This document shows, one piece after another, positions 40,385 through 49,829 of a stretch of 64,000 nt of DNA. The DNA is taken from positions 876,501-940,500 of the forward strand of contig NZ_CP016614.1 of assembly GCF_013377255.1 (NCBI RefSeq), given 5' to 3'. The notes beneath the pieces were generated by a model. That model was not told the DNA's origin. It was given only the letters and a program-made list of their open reading frames with translations, and did not search any database. Origin of the DNA: Mannheimia granulomatis (GTDB taxonomy: Bacteria; Pseudomonadota; Gammaproteobacteria; Enterobacterales; Pasteurellaceae). Position 1 is the stretch's first letter. Every line of letters begins with the position of its first letter. A program made the position numbers and the translations under genes.

Positions 40385-40969
40385 TTAGTTAAAATTTACA
40401 ACCGGTGCTTTATCCGAACCTGCTTCGGACTTAAATTGTGGTTTTGCTTTAAAGCCCATAATCATCGCAGCTAATTTAGTCGGGAATTCACGCACTTGTT
40501 TGTTGTACTCTTTCACTTTTTCGTTGAAGTTATTGCGTTCAACATTAATACGGTTTTCTGTACCTTCTAATTGAGCTTGAAGGTTTAAGAAGGCTTCGTG
40601 CACTTTTAACTCAGGGTATTTCTCAACAGAAACCAATAAGCGGGAAAGTGCAGAATTTACCCCTTGTTGCGCTTCTTGGAATTTTGCCATTTGCTCTTCG
40701 GTGGCATTGCTTGGATCAATGGTTACTGCTGTCGCTTTAGCGCGCGCTTCAATAACAGAAGTTAAAGTTTCTTTTTCAAAGTTAGCTTGACCTTTAACGG
40801 TGTTCACTAGGTTTGGAATTAAATCCGCACGGCGTTGATAAGCTGATTCAACATTTCCCCATACAGAGTTGATGTCTTCTTCTGCACGCATTAAGTCGTT
40901 ATATTTCGTTAATGAATAACCACCGATTGCAACTACAGCGATCACTAAAATCCATAAAATCTTTTTCAT
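40385..40969 (-). CDS. lemA: LemA family protein
   Basis: 194 residues: one N-terminal transmembrane helix (KILWILVIAVVAIGGYSL), then long helices with NSVWGNVESAYQRRADLIPN, LVNTVKGQANFEKETLTSVI, RLLVSVEKYPELKVHEAFLN and LEGTENRINVERNNFNEKV. These match LemA, usually a short N-terminus outside and a large helical domain, of unknown function. It heads the minus-strand lemA - TPM - TPM cluster, a common pairing of LemA and TPM proteins. Confidence 0.95.
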   Translation of the reverse strand: MKKILWILVIAVVAIGGYSLTKYNDLMRAEEDINSVWGNVESAYQRRADLIPNLVNTVKGQANFEKETLTSVIEARAKATAVTIDPSNATEEQMAKFQEAQQGVNSALSRLLVSVEKYPELKVHEAFLNLQAQLEGTENRINVERNNFNEKVKEYNKQVREFPTKLAAMIMGFKAKPQFKSEAGSDKAPVVNFN

Positions 40970-41093
40970 TATTTAAGTCCTATGATGTGAAAAGAAAGTG
41001 AAAAATTGATGGCATTGTATAGTTAAAAATAAGCTATGGCTAGCGAACTTACAAAATTTTGCAGAAAAATGATCGCTTGCTGGTATTAAAAGA

Positions 41094-41127
41094 TAAAAAA
41101 ACGGAACCTAGAGGCTCCGTTTTTTTA
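41094..41127 (-). terminator. fruBKA terminator
   Basis: On the minus strand ACGGAGCC, loop TCTA, GGTTCCGT (one G-U pair), then seven T. It lies 12 nt after the fruA stop. Confidence 0.85.
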
Positions 41128-41138
41128 GTTGAAATGGA

Positions 41139-42809
41139 TTATTCCGCTTTTGGTTTGATGGTTGCGTAAACTACGCCGGTAACTAATGAACCGATTGCGA
41201 TAGCTGCTAAGTACATTAATGGTTGTGATACAAACGGAATCACGAATAAACCACCGTGCGGAGCTTGTAAAGTAATGCCTAATGACATGGAAATTGCTCC
41301 GGCTGTTGCACCACCTAAGATTGAACTTACAATTACACGAATTGGGTCTGCTGCAACAAATGGTAATGCTCCTTCTGAAATAAAGCATAACCCTAAGACA
41401 AATGAAGCTTTACCGGCATCACGTTGGTTGGTATTAAATTTATTACGCGCAATCAGAGTAGCAATTGCCATACCGATTGGTGGCACCATACCGGCTGCCA
41501 TAACTGCTGCCATTGGCGTGTATTGTTGTGAAGCAATTAAGCCGACGCCGAAGGTATAAGCTGCTTTGTTTACCGGACCGCCCATATCGGTACACATCAT
41601 TGCCCCTAACACAATACCTAAAAATGCCGCGTTTAATTGACCCATTGTATTTAACCATTCAACCAATGAATCCATTAAGGCTTTCACTGGTGGGTTGATG
41701 ATATAGATCATTGCCAAGCCGACAATCGCTGAGCCTAATAACGGTAAAATAAGGATTGGCTTGAGTGAGGTTAAGCTTGGTGGAAGTTGAATTGCACTAT
41801 TTAGGAATTTAACCGTATAACCGGCTAAGAAACCGGCAACGATACCGCCTAAAATCCCTGCACCAGCGGTCGTCGCAAGCATACCGCCGATTAAGCCAAC
41901 GGCTAAACCCGGACGGTCAGCAATCGAGAACGCCACATAGCCTGCGAATACGGCAATCATTAAGTGGAATGCTGCACCGCCACCAATGTCCATTAACGCT
42001 TTTGGTAAGCCACCGGCAATGCTTTCATCTTTGAATGCTTCAATACCAAACATAAAGGAAATGGCGATTAACAAACCACCAGCAACTACAAGCGGTAACA
42101 TATGGGAAACACCTGTCATTAGATGTTTATACAAGCCTTTTTTCTCACCTGTTGCAGATTCGGTATTTGCCGCTTTGGTTGCTCCGCCTTCATACACTTT
42201 TGCTTGTACAAAGGCTTTTTCAAACTCTTGAGCAGTTTTCTTCAAGGCTAAGCCTGTTGAGGTACGGTACATTGGTTTGCCTTTGAATTTATCTAAATCT
42301 ACATCAATATCGGCTGCAACGAAAACTAAATCAGCAGCAGCAATTTCTTCCGCAGAAATAGGATTGCCTGCACCCACTTGACCTCGGGTTTCGACTTTCA
42401 CATTCCAACCTTGGGCTTTGGCGTAGTTTTCGATTGCTTCTGCCGACATAAAGGTATGAGCCACGCCAGTTGGACAGGCAGTTACAGCAACAATATTTTT
42501 TACCGCAGAGGATGCCGAGCCGGATGAGAAATCAGTTGAGAAAGTAGCACTTGCAAAAGTTTTTGCATTTTCGACCGCTTGTTTAAGGCTGGATTCAGGT
42601 TGAGCGAAGGCTTGGTCTAAATCTAAAACCGCTCCTCGTTTACCTGCCGCTTCTGCCGGAACTGCGTTATCAAATAACACCACGAAATCTGCTTGGCTGG
42701 CAGAAACTACTTGATGACCTTGCTGTTTTGCAGCCGCAGATAGCACTTCATTCACTAAGAAACGGCGAGCGTTGCCGAGTGTTTGTGGGAAAATAAAAGA
42801 AATGTTCAT
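41139..42809 (-). CDS. fruA: Fructose PTS transporter, EIIBC component FruA
   Basis: 556 residues. An N-terminal degenerate IIB' domain (~1-100, no active Cys) precedes the IIB domain with the phosphorylated Cys in VTACPTGVAHTFMSAEAIE. A membrane IIC domain of eight or more helices follows (LPLVVAGGLLIAISFMFGIE, GNAAF-type loops, GMVPPIGMAIATLIARN). It imports fructose as fructose 1-phosphate. It is the last gene of fruB-fruK-fruA and ends 12 nt before a terminator. Confidence 0.97.
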   Translation of the reverse strand: MNISFIFPQTLGNARRFLVNEVLSAAAKQQGHQVVSASQADFVVLFDNAVPAEAAGKRGAVLDLDQAFAQPESSLKQAVENAKTFASATFSTDFSSGSASSAVKNIVAVTACPTGVAHTFMSAEAIENYAKAQGWNVKVETRGQVGAGNPISAEEIAAADLVFVAADIDVDLDKFKGKPMYRTSTGLALKKTAQEFEKAFVQAKVYEGGATKAANTESATGEKKGLYKHLMTGVSHMLPLVVAGGLLIAISFMFGIEAFKDESIAGGLPKALMDIGGGAAFHLMIAVFAGYVAFSIADRPGLAVGLIGGMLATTAGAGILGGIVAGFLAGYTVKFLNSAIQLPPSLTSLKPILILPLLGSAIVGLAMIYIINPPVKALMDSLVEWLNTMGQLNAAFLGIVLGAMMCTDMGGPVNKAAYTFGVGLIASQQYTPMAAVMAAGMVPPIGMAIATLIARNKFNTNQRDAGKASFVLGLCFISEGALPFVAADPIRVIVSSILGGATAGAISMSLGITLQAPHGGLFVIPFVSQPLMYLAAIAIGSLVTGVVYATIKPKAE

Positions 42810-42845
42810 TTTGTATTCCTTTGTTTAAATAAAATTGTATTTTGG

Positions 42846-43781
42846 CTAAGAAACCACGTTAATTTGGGTGTCGTTAAAGATCTGATCTAGCGCATTGCGA
42901 TCTGAAATACCGACATTGCTCTGTGATACGGCAAGGGCAGAGGTGGCCGAAGCAAAACGTAAGGTTTTTTCTTTATTCCAGCCTTGCGATAAACCGTAAA
43001 TTAAGCCTGCAACCATAGAATCACCGGCTCCTACGGTACTGACTACATTTTCGCAACGAGGAGGTTGAGCTTGCAGCACGCCTTCGCTATTTAGCCAAAA
43101 TGAGCCTTTTTCACCCATTGAAATCACGACATTTTCAATGCCTTGTAAACGTAAGGTTTGTGCCGCTTGAATGATTTCTTTTGCGCAGTTGAGTTCTTTA
43201 CCGACAAATACTTCCAACTCACGACGGTTAGGTTTTATTAACCATGGGTGAGCTTTTAAGCCTGCCGTTAATGCTGCATTGCTGGTGTCTAATACCACTT
43301 TTAAACCTTGTTGATGGAGAGATTCCAACCAATAGGCAAATTGCTCGGGCGTAATGCCACGAGGGAGAGAACCACAAACCGCCACTAAGTCAAATTTATC
43401 TTTCCATTTAGCCGATTCGGCAATAAAGTTCTGCCAATCTTGGGCGGAAATTTCAAAGCCTAAGAAGTTCAGATCGGTGACATCCGCTTCGGTTTCAGTA
43501 ATTTTGACGTTGATGCGGGTTTTGCCTTGAATACGATAAAATTCATCTTTGAGCTTATTTTGCTCGAAAGCATTCACAAAATCGCCTTGATTTTCAGCAC
43601 CTAAAAAACCGGTAACAGAAAGACTTAAGCCTAAATCTGCTAATACTTTTGCTACATTAATACCTTTACCGGCAGGGTATAAGCCTAAGGTCTCAACGGT
43701 GTTCACTTCGCCAATTTCAATGCGTTTTAAACGACCGACTAAGTCAAATGCTGGGTTTAGGGTAACAGTTGCGATACGCAT
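42846..43781 (-). CDS. fruK: 1-phosphofructokinase FruK
   Basis: 311 residues of the PfkB family: ATVTLNPAFDLVGRLKRIE, GLYPAGKGINVAKVLADLG with the substrate site, CGSLPRGITPEQFAYWLE, KPNRRELEVFVGKEL, and NVVSTVGAGDSMVAGLIYGL with the catalytic Asp. It makes fructose 1,6-bisphosphate from the PTS product. It lies 11 nt after fruB, in the same operon. Confidence 0.96.
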   Translation of the reverse strand: MRIATVTLNPAFDLVGRLKRIEIGEVNTVETLGLYPAGKGINVAKVLADLGLSLSVTGFLGAENQGDFVNAFEQNKLKDEFYRIQGKTRINVKITETEADVTDLNFLGFEISAQDWQNFIAESAKWKDKFDLVAVCGSLPRGITPEQFAYWLESLHQQGLKVVLDTSNAALTAGLKAHPWLIKPNRRELEVFVGKELNCAKEIIQAAQTLRLQGIENVVISMGEKGSFWLNSEGVLQAQPPRCENVVSTVGAGDSMVAGLIYGLSQGWNKEKTLRFASATSALAVSQSNVGISDRNALDQIFNDTQINVVS

Positions 43782-43792
43782 AATGATTCCTC

Positions 43793-45283
43793 TTATTCAC
43801 CTAAACCTGATTCAATGGCTTTGCCGATAGCAGCAAGGGCAGCTTCGGCATCCTCACCGGTGGCAACAAAGCGTAATGTAGTGCCTTTGGTTACGCCAAG
43901 AGCCACAATTTTCATCAAACTTTTAGCACTGACAAGCGGTGAATTTTTATCAACATTTTGCACTTCGATTTTTGCATTGAATTTTTTCACTTCATTGACT
44001 AATACCGCACTTGGGCGAGCGTGCAAGCCGTGTTCATTTTTAATCACAAAACAAGCTTCTTTTTGATTTTCTGCAACGGTTGTTGCGGCTTCAGTTTGAG
44101 CTGCTGGAGCAGTATTTGAGGCAGCATATTCAATCGTATCTTCAACGCTTGGCACAAAAGAAACACTTTCACCTAAACCTTCGGCAAAGGCGTTTTGTAA
44201 GGCTTCAATGGCTTGTTGAGCATCTTCGCCTTCTGCTACAAAGCGTAAACGGTGGGCTTTGCTTGCCCCTAATGCCACCACTTTCATTGCACTTTTCGCA
44301 CTCACCGGTGCAGTGCCACGATCTAAGTTTTCAACCATTATTTGTGAGCTAAAGGCTTTTGCCGTTTGTACTAAAATCGCAGACGGTCGAGCGTGCAAGC
44401 CGTTATCGTTACGAACAGTGAATGTGCCGATGACTTGATTGGCATTTGATGCCTCAGAGGTTGGTGCAGCAGTTGTAGTGTCTGTAGTTTCGCCTTTTAA
44501 AAGAGCGATTAATTGAGCGGTAGTTGCGGTTGAAAGTTGTTGGCGAACCTCTGATTTCAAGAATTGTGCTACCACAGATTGTAATTGATTCGCTGTGTCT
44601 GCCACCGTCACTAAGGTTTGACCTTGGCTATTACGAGCAAGTGCTAAACCACTGGCTTGGTTGCCTTTAGAAGAATCGACGATAAATAGATTATCACCCA
44701 AATTTAATGGGTTAGAGGAAACTACATCGCTGATAAAAGCTTGGGAAACATAACCTTGTTCTTGTAATTTGCCTGCGTTGATAGCGGATAGGGTAATCAG
44801 GCTTGAAGATTCCACATTCAATGAAATTAAGGTTTCAGATAGGACTGGAAGATTTTTGCTACCGCTGAGTACGGCAATAAATTCATCAAGATTTTGGGTT
44901 TTGGCGAGAGTGTCGGCGGCGGTTTCGTCACTTAAGACGCTGGTAAGTTGGCGAAGTAAGGCTAAGTGTTCGTCTGATTTAGCAGCAATACCGATAACAA
45001 CATAGGCGATATTGCCTTCACCCCATTCAATTCCTTGCGGGAATTGGATAATTTGCACTCCAGTGTCTTTCACAAGGTGGCGAGTATCTAAAGTTCCGTG
45101 AGGAATAGCAATACCATTGCCTAAGAATGTAGAGGTTTGGGTTTCACGAGCAAGCATGCCGGTTTCATAACCTTCTGCTACATTGCCGTTTGCGACTAAT
45201 TCAGCTGCAACAAGGCGGATAACCTCTTCTTTGTTGCTTGCCGAGCCATTTAAACGGATATTTTTTGCCGATAAATTAAGCAT
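43793..45283 (-). CDS. fruB: Fructose PTS protein FruB (EIIA and two HPr domains)
   Basis: 496 residues. The EIIA-Fru domain (1-145) has the phosphorylation site His62 (GIAIPHGTLD). A middle domain (~155-255) follows. Two HPr domains come in tandem: His297 in NDNGLHARPSA and His421 in KNEHGLHARPSA, each with a Ser-containing PVSAKSAMK or LVSAKSLMK segment. E. coli FruB has one HPr (FPr); I recall duplicated forms in Haemophilus, so this is a family feature. FruB passes phosphate from enzyme I to FruA. The first gene of the operon, with CRP-like and palindromic operator sites upstream. Confidence 0.95.
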   Translation of the reverse strand: MLNLSAKNIRLNGSASNKEEVIRLVAAELVANGNVAEGYETGMLARETQTSTFLGNGIAIPHGTLDTRHLVKDTGVQIIQFPQGIEWGEGNIAYVVIGIAAKSDEHLALLRQLTSVLSDETAADTLAKTQNLDEFIAVLSGSKNLPVLSETLISLNVESSSLITLSAINAGKLQEQGYVSQAFISDVVSSNPLNLGDNLFIVDSSKGNQASGLALARNSQGQTLVTVADTANQLQSVVAQFLKSEVRQQLSTATTAQLIALLKGETTDTTTAAPTSEASNANQVIGTFTVRNDNGLHARPSAILVQTAKAFSSQIMVENLDRGTAPVSAKSAMKVVALGASKAHRLRFVAEGEDAQQAIEALQNAFAEGLGESVSFVPSVEDTIEYAASNTAPAAQTEAATTVAENQKEACFVIKNEHGLHARPSAVLVNEVKKFNAKIEVQNVDKNSPLVSAKSLMKIVALGVTKGTTLRFVATGEDAEAALAAIGKAIESGLGE

Positions 45284-45347
45284 TTTAGCTCCTTCAATTC
45301 AGGTGGATTTAAATTGTAAATTTGCGGGCTAGTTTACTCTATTTTTT

Positions 45348-45363
45348 GCTAAACCGTTATAGC
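45348..45363. promoter_or_regulatory. LacI-family-type operator 1 upstream of fruB
   Basis: GCTAAACCGTTATAGC, a degenerate palindrome of the GCTAAA-NNNN-TTTAGC form. It resembles the Cra/FruR type (GCTGAAACGTTTCAGC). It lies 65 bp before the fruB start. Confidence 0.45.
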
Positions 45364-45386
45364 TAAATACAGATAAACATGGTTAA

Positions 45387-45408
45387 AAATGTGATCTAGC
45401 TCACAAAT
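45387..45408. promoter_or_regulatory. CRP site between fruB and glgB
   Basis: The core TGTGA-TCTAGC-TCACA (45390-45405) is a perfect CRP half-site pair with A/T flanks. It is 104 bp from fruB and about 160 bp from glgB; position suits activation of fruB more than glgB. Confidence 0.85.
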
Positions 45409-45438
45409 TTATAAAGTTTTTATGCTTTTGAGTTAATT

Positions 45439-45456
45439 GGCTAAAACGATTTAGCC
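45439..45456. promoter_or_regulatory. LacI-family-type operator 2 between fruB and glgB
   Basis: GGCTAAA-ACGA-TTTAGCC: perfect 7-bp arms with a CG-containing centre, the shape of a Cra/FruR-like operator. A close copy lies in the tRNA-Asn promoter spacer (24119-24134). Confidence 0.55.
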
Positions 45457-45468
45457 ATGAAAATATTT

Positions 45469-45484
45469 TGTGATCTGAGTCAAA
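45469..45484. promoter_or_regulatory. Second CRP-like site, glgB side
   Basis: TGTGA-TCTGAG-TCAAA; one half-site is intact, the other has 3 of 5 matches. It lies 86 bp before glgB and may give cAMP control of glycogen synthesis. Confidence 0.5.
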
Positions 45485-45569
45485 AAATAGAATAAATCTA
45501 CTTCTTTTATTGTTATTTAGTGGTAGAGTAGAACGTAAAATTAACGATAGCGTTAAGCAGGGAGTGCCT

Positions 45570-47804
45570 ATGCAGTATTACAGTTATTCTGAGCAAGATT
45601 TAACTTTTATTACGCAACTATCTGAGGGATATTGCAAGGATCCTTTTTCCTATCTAGGTATTCACTCAATTGATAATGGCGTTATTATTAGAGTTTTTCT
45701 TCCTTCCGCCCTTTCTTGTCAAGTTATCGATCCGCAAGGCAAAGTTATTTCGGCTATGCAGAAAATTGATGATAAAGGTTTTTTCATTGCTGAATTGATT
45801 GGTAAAAAAATTGATTTTTCTTACCGCTTGTTGGTGCAGTATCCACACACCCAAGCTGATATTGAAGATCCTTATCGCTTCAAAACCCATATCCAAGAGT
45901 TGGATAACTGGTTGTTTACCGAAGGGAAACAGCTTCGTCCTTATGAAAAATTAGGCGCTCATCCAATTACCCAAAACGAAGTGGGAGGCGTTCACTTTAG
46001 TCTCTGGGCACCGAATGCAAAGAGGGTGTCTGTGGTGGGCGATTTTAACCAGTGGAACGGGCTTGTTCATTCTATGCGGTTCCACCCGGATTCAGGCATC
46101 TGGGATATTTTTATTCCGAATGTTACTAAAGGTGCCTGTTATAAATTTGAAATACTGGATAACAATGGCGTGTTACGCTTAAAATCCGACCCTTATGCTT
46201 TTGCATCTCAATTCCGACCCGAAACCGCATCTGTTGTATCAGGTTTACCTAGTGTGATACCTGCTGAGAAAACCTGTCGCGCAGGTAATGCAATAGATAA
46301 GCCGATTTCTATTTATGAAGTACATTTAGGTTCTTGGCGACGAAATATCGCCAATAATTACTGGTTAAGTTACGAAGAATTAGCCGATGAACTCATTCCT
46401 TATGTAAAAGATATGGGCTTTACCCATATTGAATTGCTCCCGATTTCAGAATTTCCATTTGATGGCTCTTGGGGCTATCAAACCACCGGAATTTATTCTC
46501 CAACCAGCCGTTTCGGTAGCCCTGAAGGGTTACGTCATTTTATCCAAAAAGCACATGATAAAGGCATCGGCGTGATTTTAGATTGGGTCGTCGGGCATTT
46601 TCCTGTCGATGAACATGGTTTAGTCTATTTTGACGGAACACATCTATATGAGCATTCTGATCCCAAAGAGGGGTATCACAAAGATTGGAATACCTTGATT
46701 TTTAATTATGGCAGAAATGAGGTAAATAATTATTTATCCGGTAATGCACTTTATTGGATTGAGCGTTTTGGCATTGATGCCTTGCGTGTTGATGCGGTTG
46801 CTTCCATGATTTACCGAGATTATTCCCGTGCAGATGGTGAATGGATCCCTAATAAATATGGTGGACGTGAAAATTTAGAGGCGATCGATTTTTTACGCCA
46901 TACTAACAAGATTTTACGAGAGGAAAGTCATGGAGGGGCGACGATTGCAGAGGAGTCGACTTCCTTTGCCGGTGTATCGCATCCAACCGAACAAGGAGGA
47001 CTTGGCTTTAACTATAAGTGGAATATGGGCTGGATGAATGATACTTTGCGCTATATGCAAAAAGATCCTATTTATCGCCGTTATCATCACAATTTAATGA
47101 CCTTTGGGATGACTTACCAATATAGCGAGAAGTTTGTGCTACCGCTTTCGCATGATGAAGTGGTACATGGTAAAGGCTCACTACTGAGTAAAATGCCGGG
47201 AGATTGCTGGCAAAAATTTGCTAACTTACGGGCTTATTATGGCTATATGTGGGGCTATCCGGGTAAAAAATTACTCTTTATGGGCAATGAATTTGCACAA
47301 GGTAAAGAGTGGAATTTTGAAGAAAGCTTGAACTGGCATCTGCTTGGAGAAGACGGGGGTAAGTGGCATAAAGGTGTGTTAGGCTGGGTAAAAGCACTTA
47401 ACCGTTTATATACAGAGACACCGGCACTTTTTGAGCAAGATTATTCCCCCGATGGCTTTGAATGGCTAGTAGTGGATGACTACGACAATTCTGTTTTTGC
47501 CTTTGAGCGTAAAGCAAAAAACGGCAATAGCGTGATAGTAGTCAGTAATTTTACCCCTGTTGTCCGTAAGGATTACCGGATTGGGGTGAATGAATTGGCG
47601 GAATATAAAGAGATTTTAAATTCTGATTTAGGCTGTTACTGTGGCAGTAACGTGAGCAATACTGACAGATTTGAAAGTCAATCGGTAGCATCACACGGTA
47701 AAGCTTATTCAATCAATATTACTTTACCACCGCTTTCAACTATCTTTATCACTAAGACAAAAGTGATTAAAGCAAGAAAGCCGTTAAAAAATCATAAGAA
47801 ATAA
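45570..47804 (+). CDS. glgB: 1,4-alpha-glucan branching enzyme GlgB
   Basis: 744 residues. The N-terminal CBM48 modules include YLGIHSIDNGVIIRVFLPSA and GGVHFSLWAPNAKRVSVVGD. The GH13 barrel has IELLPISEFPFDGSWGYQTT, FGIDALRVDAVASM with the nucleophile Asp, IAEESTSFAGV with the acid Glu, and LPLSHDEVVHGKGSLL. It makes alpha-1,6 branches in glycogen. The ATG at 45570 follows CAGGGAG; the TTG frame start at 45510 is rejected. First gene of glgBXCAP. Confidence 0.97.
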   Translation: MQYYSYSEQDLTFITQLSEGYCKDPFSYLGIHSIDNGVIIRVFLPSALSCQVIDPQGKVISAMQKIDDKGFFIAELIGKKIDFSYRLLVQYPHTQADIEDPYRFKTHIQELDNWLFTEGKQLRPYEKLGAHPITQNEVGGVHFSLWAPNAKRVSVVGDFNQWNGLVHSMRFHPDSGIWDIFIPNVTKGACYKFEILDNNGVLRLKSDPYAFASQFRPETASVVSGLPSVIPAEKTCRAGNAIDKPISIYEVHLGSWRRNIANNYWLSYEELADELIPYVKDMGFTHIELLPISEFPFDGSWGYQTTGIYSPTSRFGSPEGLRHFIQKAHDKGIGVILDWVVGHFPVDEHGLVYFDGTHLYEHSDPKEGYHKDWNTLIFNYGRNEVNNYLSGNALYWIERFGIDALRVDAVASMIYRDYSRADGEWIPNKYGGRENLEAIDFLRHTNKILREESHGGATIAEESTSFAGVSHPTEQGGLGFNYKWNMGWMNDTLRYMQKDPIYRRYHHNLMTFGMTYQYSEKFVLPLSHDEVVHGKGSLLSKMPGDCWQKFANLRAYYGYMWGYPGKKLLFMGNEFAQGKEWNFEESLNWHLLGEDGGKWHKGVLGWVKALNRLYTETPALFEQDYSPDGFEWLVVDDYDNSVFAFERKAKNGNSVIVVSNFTPVVRKDYRIGVNELAEYKEILNSDLGCYCGSNVSNTDRFESQSVASHGKAYSINITLPPLSTIFITKTKVIKARKPLKNHKK

Positions 47805-47810
47805 TAAAAG

Positions 47811-49829
47811 ATGATGCACTATTTTAGAGGAAAGCCTTTTCCATTTGGCAGTCAGACTTCTGTACAAACGGGTAAATTTGGCACAAATTTTGCAATTTTT
47901 TCTGAAAATGCGACCGCTATAACATTGTCTGTTTTTGATGAGCATAACCAAGAACACAGTATTCCAATGTACTGCACAGAGGGTACGTGGCATGTTTTTG
48001 TGCCAGGAATCGGTACCGGCACAAAATATGGTTATCGGGTAAAAGGTGTAGTGGATGAAAATCGCGGCTTTTTGTTTAATGAAAATAAATTATTACTCGA
48101 TCCTTACGCTAAAGCGATTACAGGCACACCTGATTTAAGTAGCGTTGAAGCAGCCTCATGGTATATTTGGAACGATGAGCGTGATAATGCCCATTTCGCC
48201 TCAAAATCAATTGTTGTTGATGAAAAATTTGATTGGGAACAGGATTGTCAGCTTTTTACCCCTTGGGCGGAAACCATTATTTATGAGTTGCAGGTTAAAG
48301 GCTTTAGTAAGCTGAATCCTGAGATTCCTGAAAAATTAAGAGGCACTTTTGCCGGTTTGGCACACTCGGCGTCGATCGCACATTTGAAAAAACTTGGCAT
48401 TACTGCAGTGGAATTATTGCCGATTACTTACCATATCGATGAAACCCATTTGCAGAAGCAAGGTTTAGTGAATTATTGGGGCTACAACGTGTTAGGACAT
48501 TTTGCGGTAGATCCGAGCTTAGCGGCAGATAAACAAAATCCGTTGCTAGAATTTAAGCAAATGGTGAAAACGCTTCATCAAGAGAATATTGAAGTGATTA
48601 TGGATGTGGTGTTTAACCATACCGCAGAAAGCGATAAAAATGGTCCAATGCTGAGTTTTCGGGGGATTGATAACCACGCTTATTGGCAAAATGAGCACGG
48701 TGAATATGAGAATTGGACAGGCTGTGGCAACACATTAAATTTAACCAATCCTTATATACTTCGTTGGGCAATCGATTGCTTATGCTATTGGGTGGAGGAG
48801 TGTCATATCGATGGTTTCCGTTTTGATTTAGCTTCAATTTTAGGTAGAACACCTCATTTTTCCGAAAAAGCAGATGTTTTTAAAGCAATCAGAAGTTGTT
48901 CGAGATTAGCCCATACTAAATTGATTGCTGAGCCTTGGGATATCGGTACAGGAGGTTACCAATTAGGCAGATTTCCGGAATCCTTTTATCAATGGAACGA
49001 TTGTTACCGTGATGATATGCGATGTTTATGGCTACAACAAAAAGGTAATTTAGGGTTGTTTGCTTGCCGTTTTGCCGGCAGCGATGATATTTTTTCTAAG
49101 TATACATCTTCTAAAAGCATTAATTTTATTGCCTCGCACGATGGTTTTAATCTGCAAGATTTAGTCAGCTATAACCAAAAACATAACTTGGCTAACGGCG
49201 AACAAAATCGTGACGGAGATAATGAGAATTACAGCTACAACCATGGTGTTGAGGGCGAAACCGATGATGAATCGGTAAAAAATCAGCGAGAAATGACCGC
49301 TTGTGGGCTATTGGCAACGTTATTTCTATCTGCCGGTGTGCCGATGCTGCTTGCCGGCGATGAAATGGGACATAGCCAGCAGGGTAATAATAACTGTTAT
49401 TGCCAAGATAATGAAACCGCTTGGTTGGATTGGGAAAAAGCCAATCAAGCACGAATAGATTATGTAGCGGCATTAATTGCGCTACGCAAAAAAATCCCGT
49501 TACTCTCAAAACAAAATAAATGGTGGGATAGCCAATCGGTCAGTTGGCTGAATGTTTCGGCACAGTCTATGCAAGTCCATGATTGGCATAATAATGAATT
49601 AAAAGAAATAGCAATTTTATTACAGGATAAATGGTTGATTTTGGTTAATGCCAAACACCAAAAACAGCAATTTCGATTGCCTGAAGGCAACTGGACAGTG
49701 GTTTTAGGGCAAATAACAGGAACTTTGATGACAGACACGCAAGCAGTTACACTCAATGATATGGGAGTATGCGTACTTCAAAAAAGTGATGCAATTCACA
49801 CAGCAACATTGGAGACACAACATGCTTAA
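47811..49829 (+). CDS. glgX: Glycogen debranching enzyme GlgX
   Basis: 672 residues. N-terminal CBM48-like module (GKPFPFGSQTSVQTGKFGTN) and a GH13 isoamylase-type barrel: ELQVKGFSKLNPEIPEKLRG, EVIMDVVFNHTAESD, IDGFRFDLASILGR with the nucleophile Asp, KLIAEPWDIGTGGYQLG with the acid Glu, and FIASHDGFNLQDLVSYNQKH. It cuts branches left by phosphorylase. It starts 6 nt after glgB and overlaps glgC by 8 nt. Confidence 0.96.
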   Translation: MMHYFRGKPFPFGSQTSVQTGKFGTNFAIFSENATAITLSVFDEHNQEHSIPMYCTEGTWHVFVPGIGTGTKYGYRVKGVVDENRGFLFNENKLLLDPYAKAITGTPDLSSVEAASWYIWNDERDNAHFASKSIVVDEKFDWEQDCQLFTPWAETIIYELQVKGFSKLNPEIPEKLRGTFAGLAHSASIAHLKKLGITAVELLPITYHIDETHLQKQGLVNYWGYNVLGHFAVDPSLAADKQNPLLEFKQMVKTLHQENIEVIMDVVFNHTAESDKNGPMLSFRGIDNHAYWQNEHGEYENWTGCGNTLNLTNPYILRWAIDCLCYWVEECHIDGFRFDLASILGRTPHFSEKADVFKAIRSCSRLAHTKLIAEPWDIGTGGYQLGRFPESFYQWNDCYRDDMRCLWLQQKGNLGLFACRFAGSDDIFSKYTSSKSINFIASHDGFNLQDLVSYNQKHNLANGEQNRDGDNENYSYNHGVEGETDDESVKNQREMTACGLLATLFLSAGVPMLLAGDEMGHSQQGNNNCYCQDNETAWLDWEKANQARIDYVAALIALRKKIPLLSKQNKWWDSQSVSWLNVSAQSMQVHDWHNNELKEIAILLQDKWLILVNAKHQKQQFRLPEGNWTVVLGQITGTLMTDTQAVTLNDMGVCVLQKSDAIHTATLETQHA

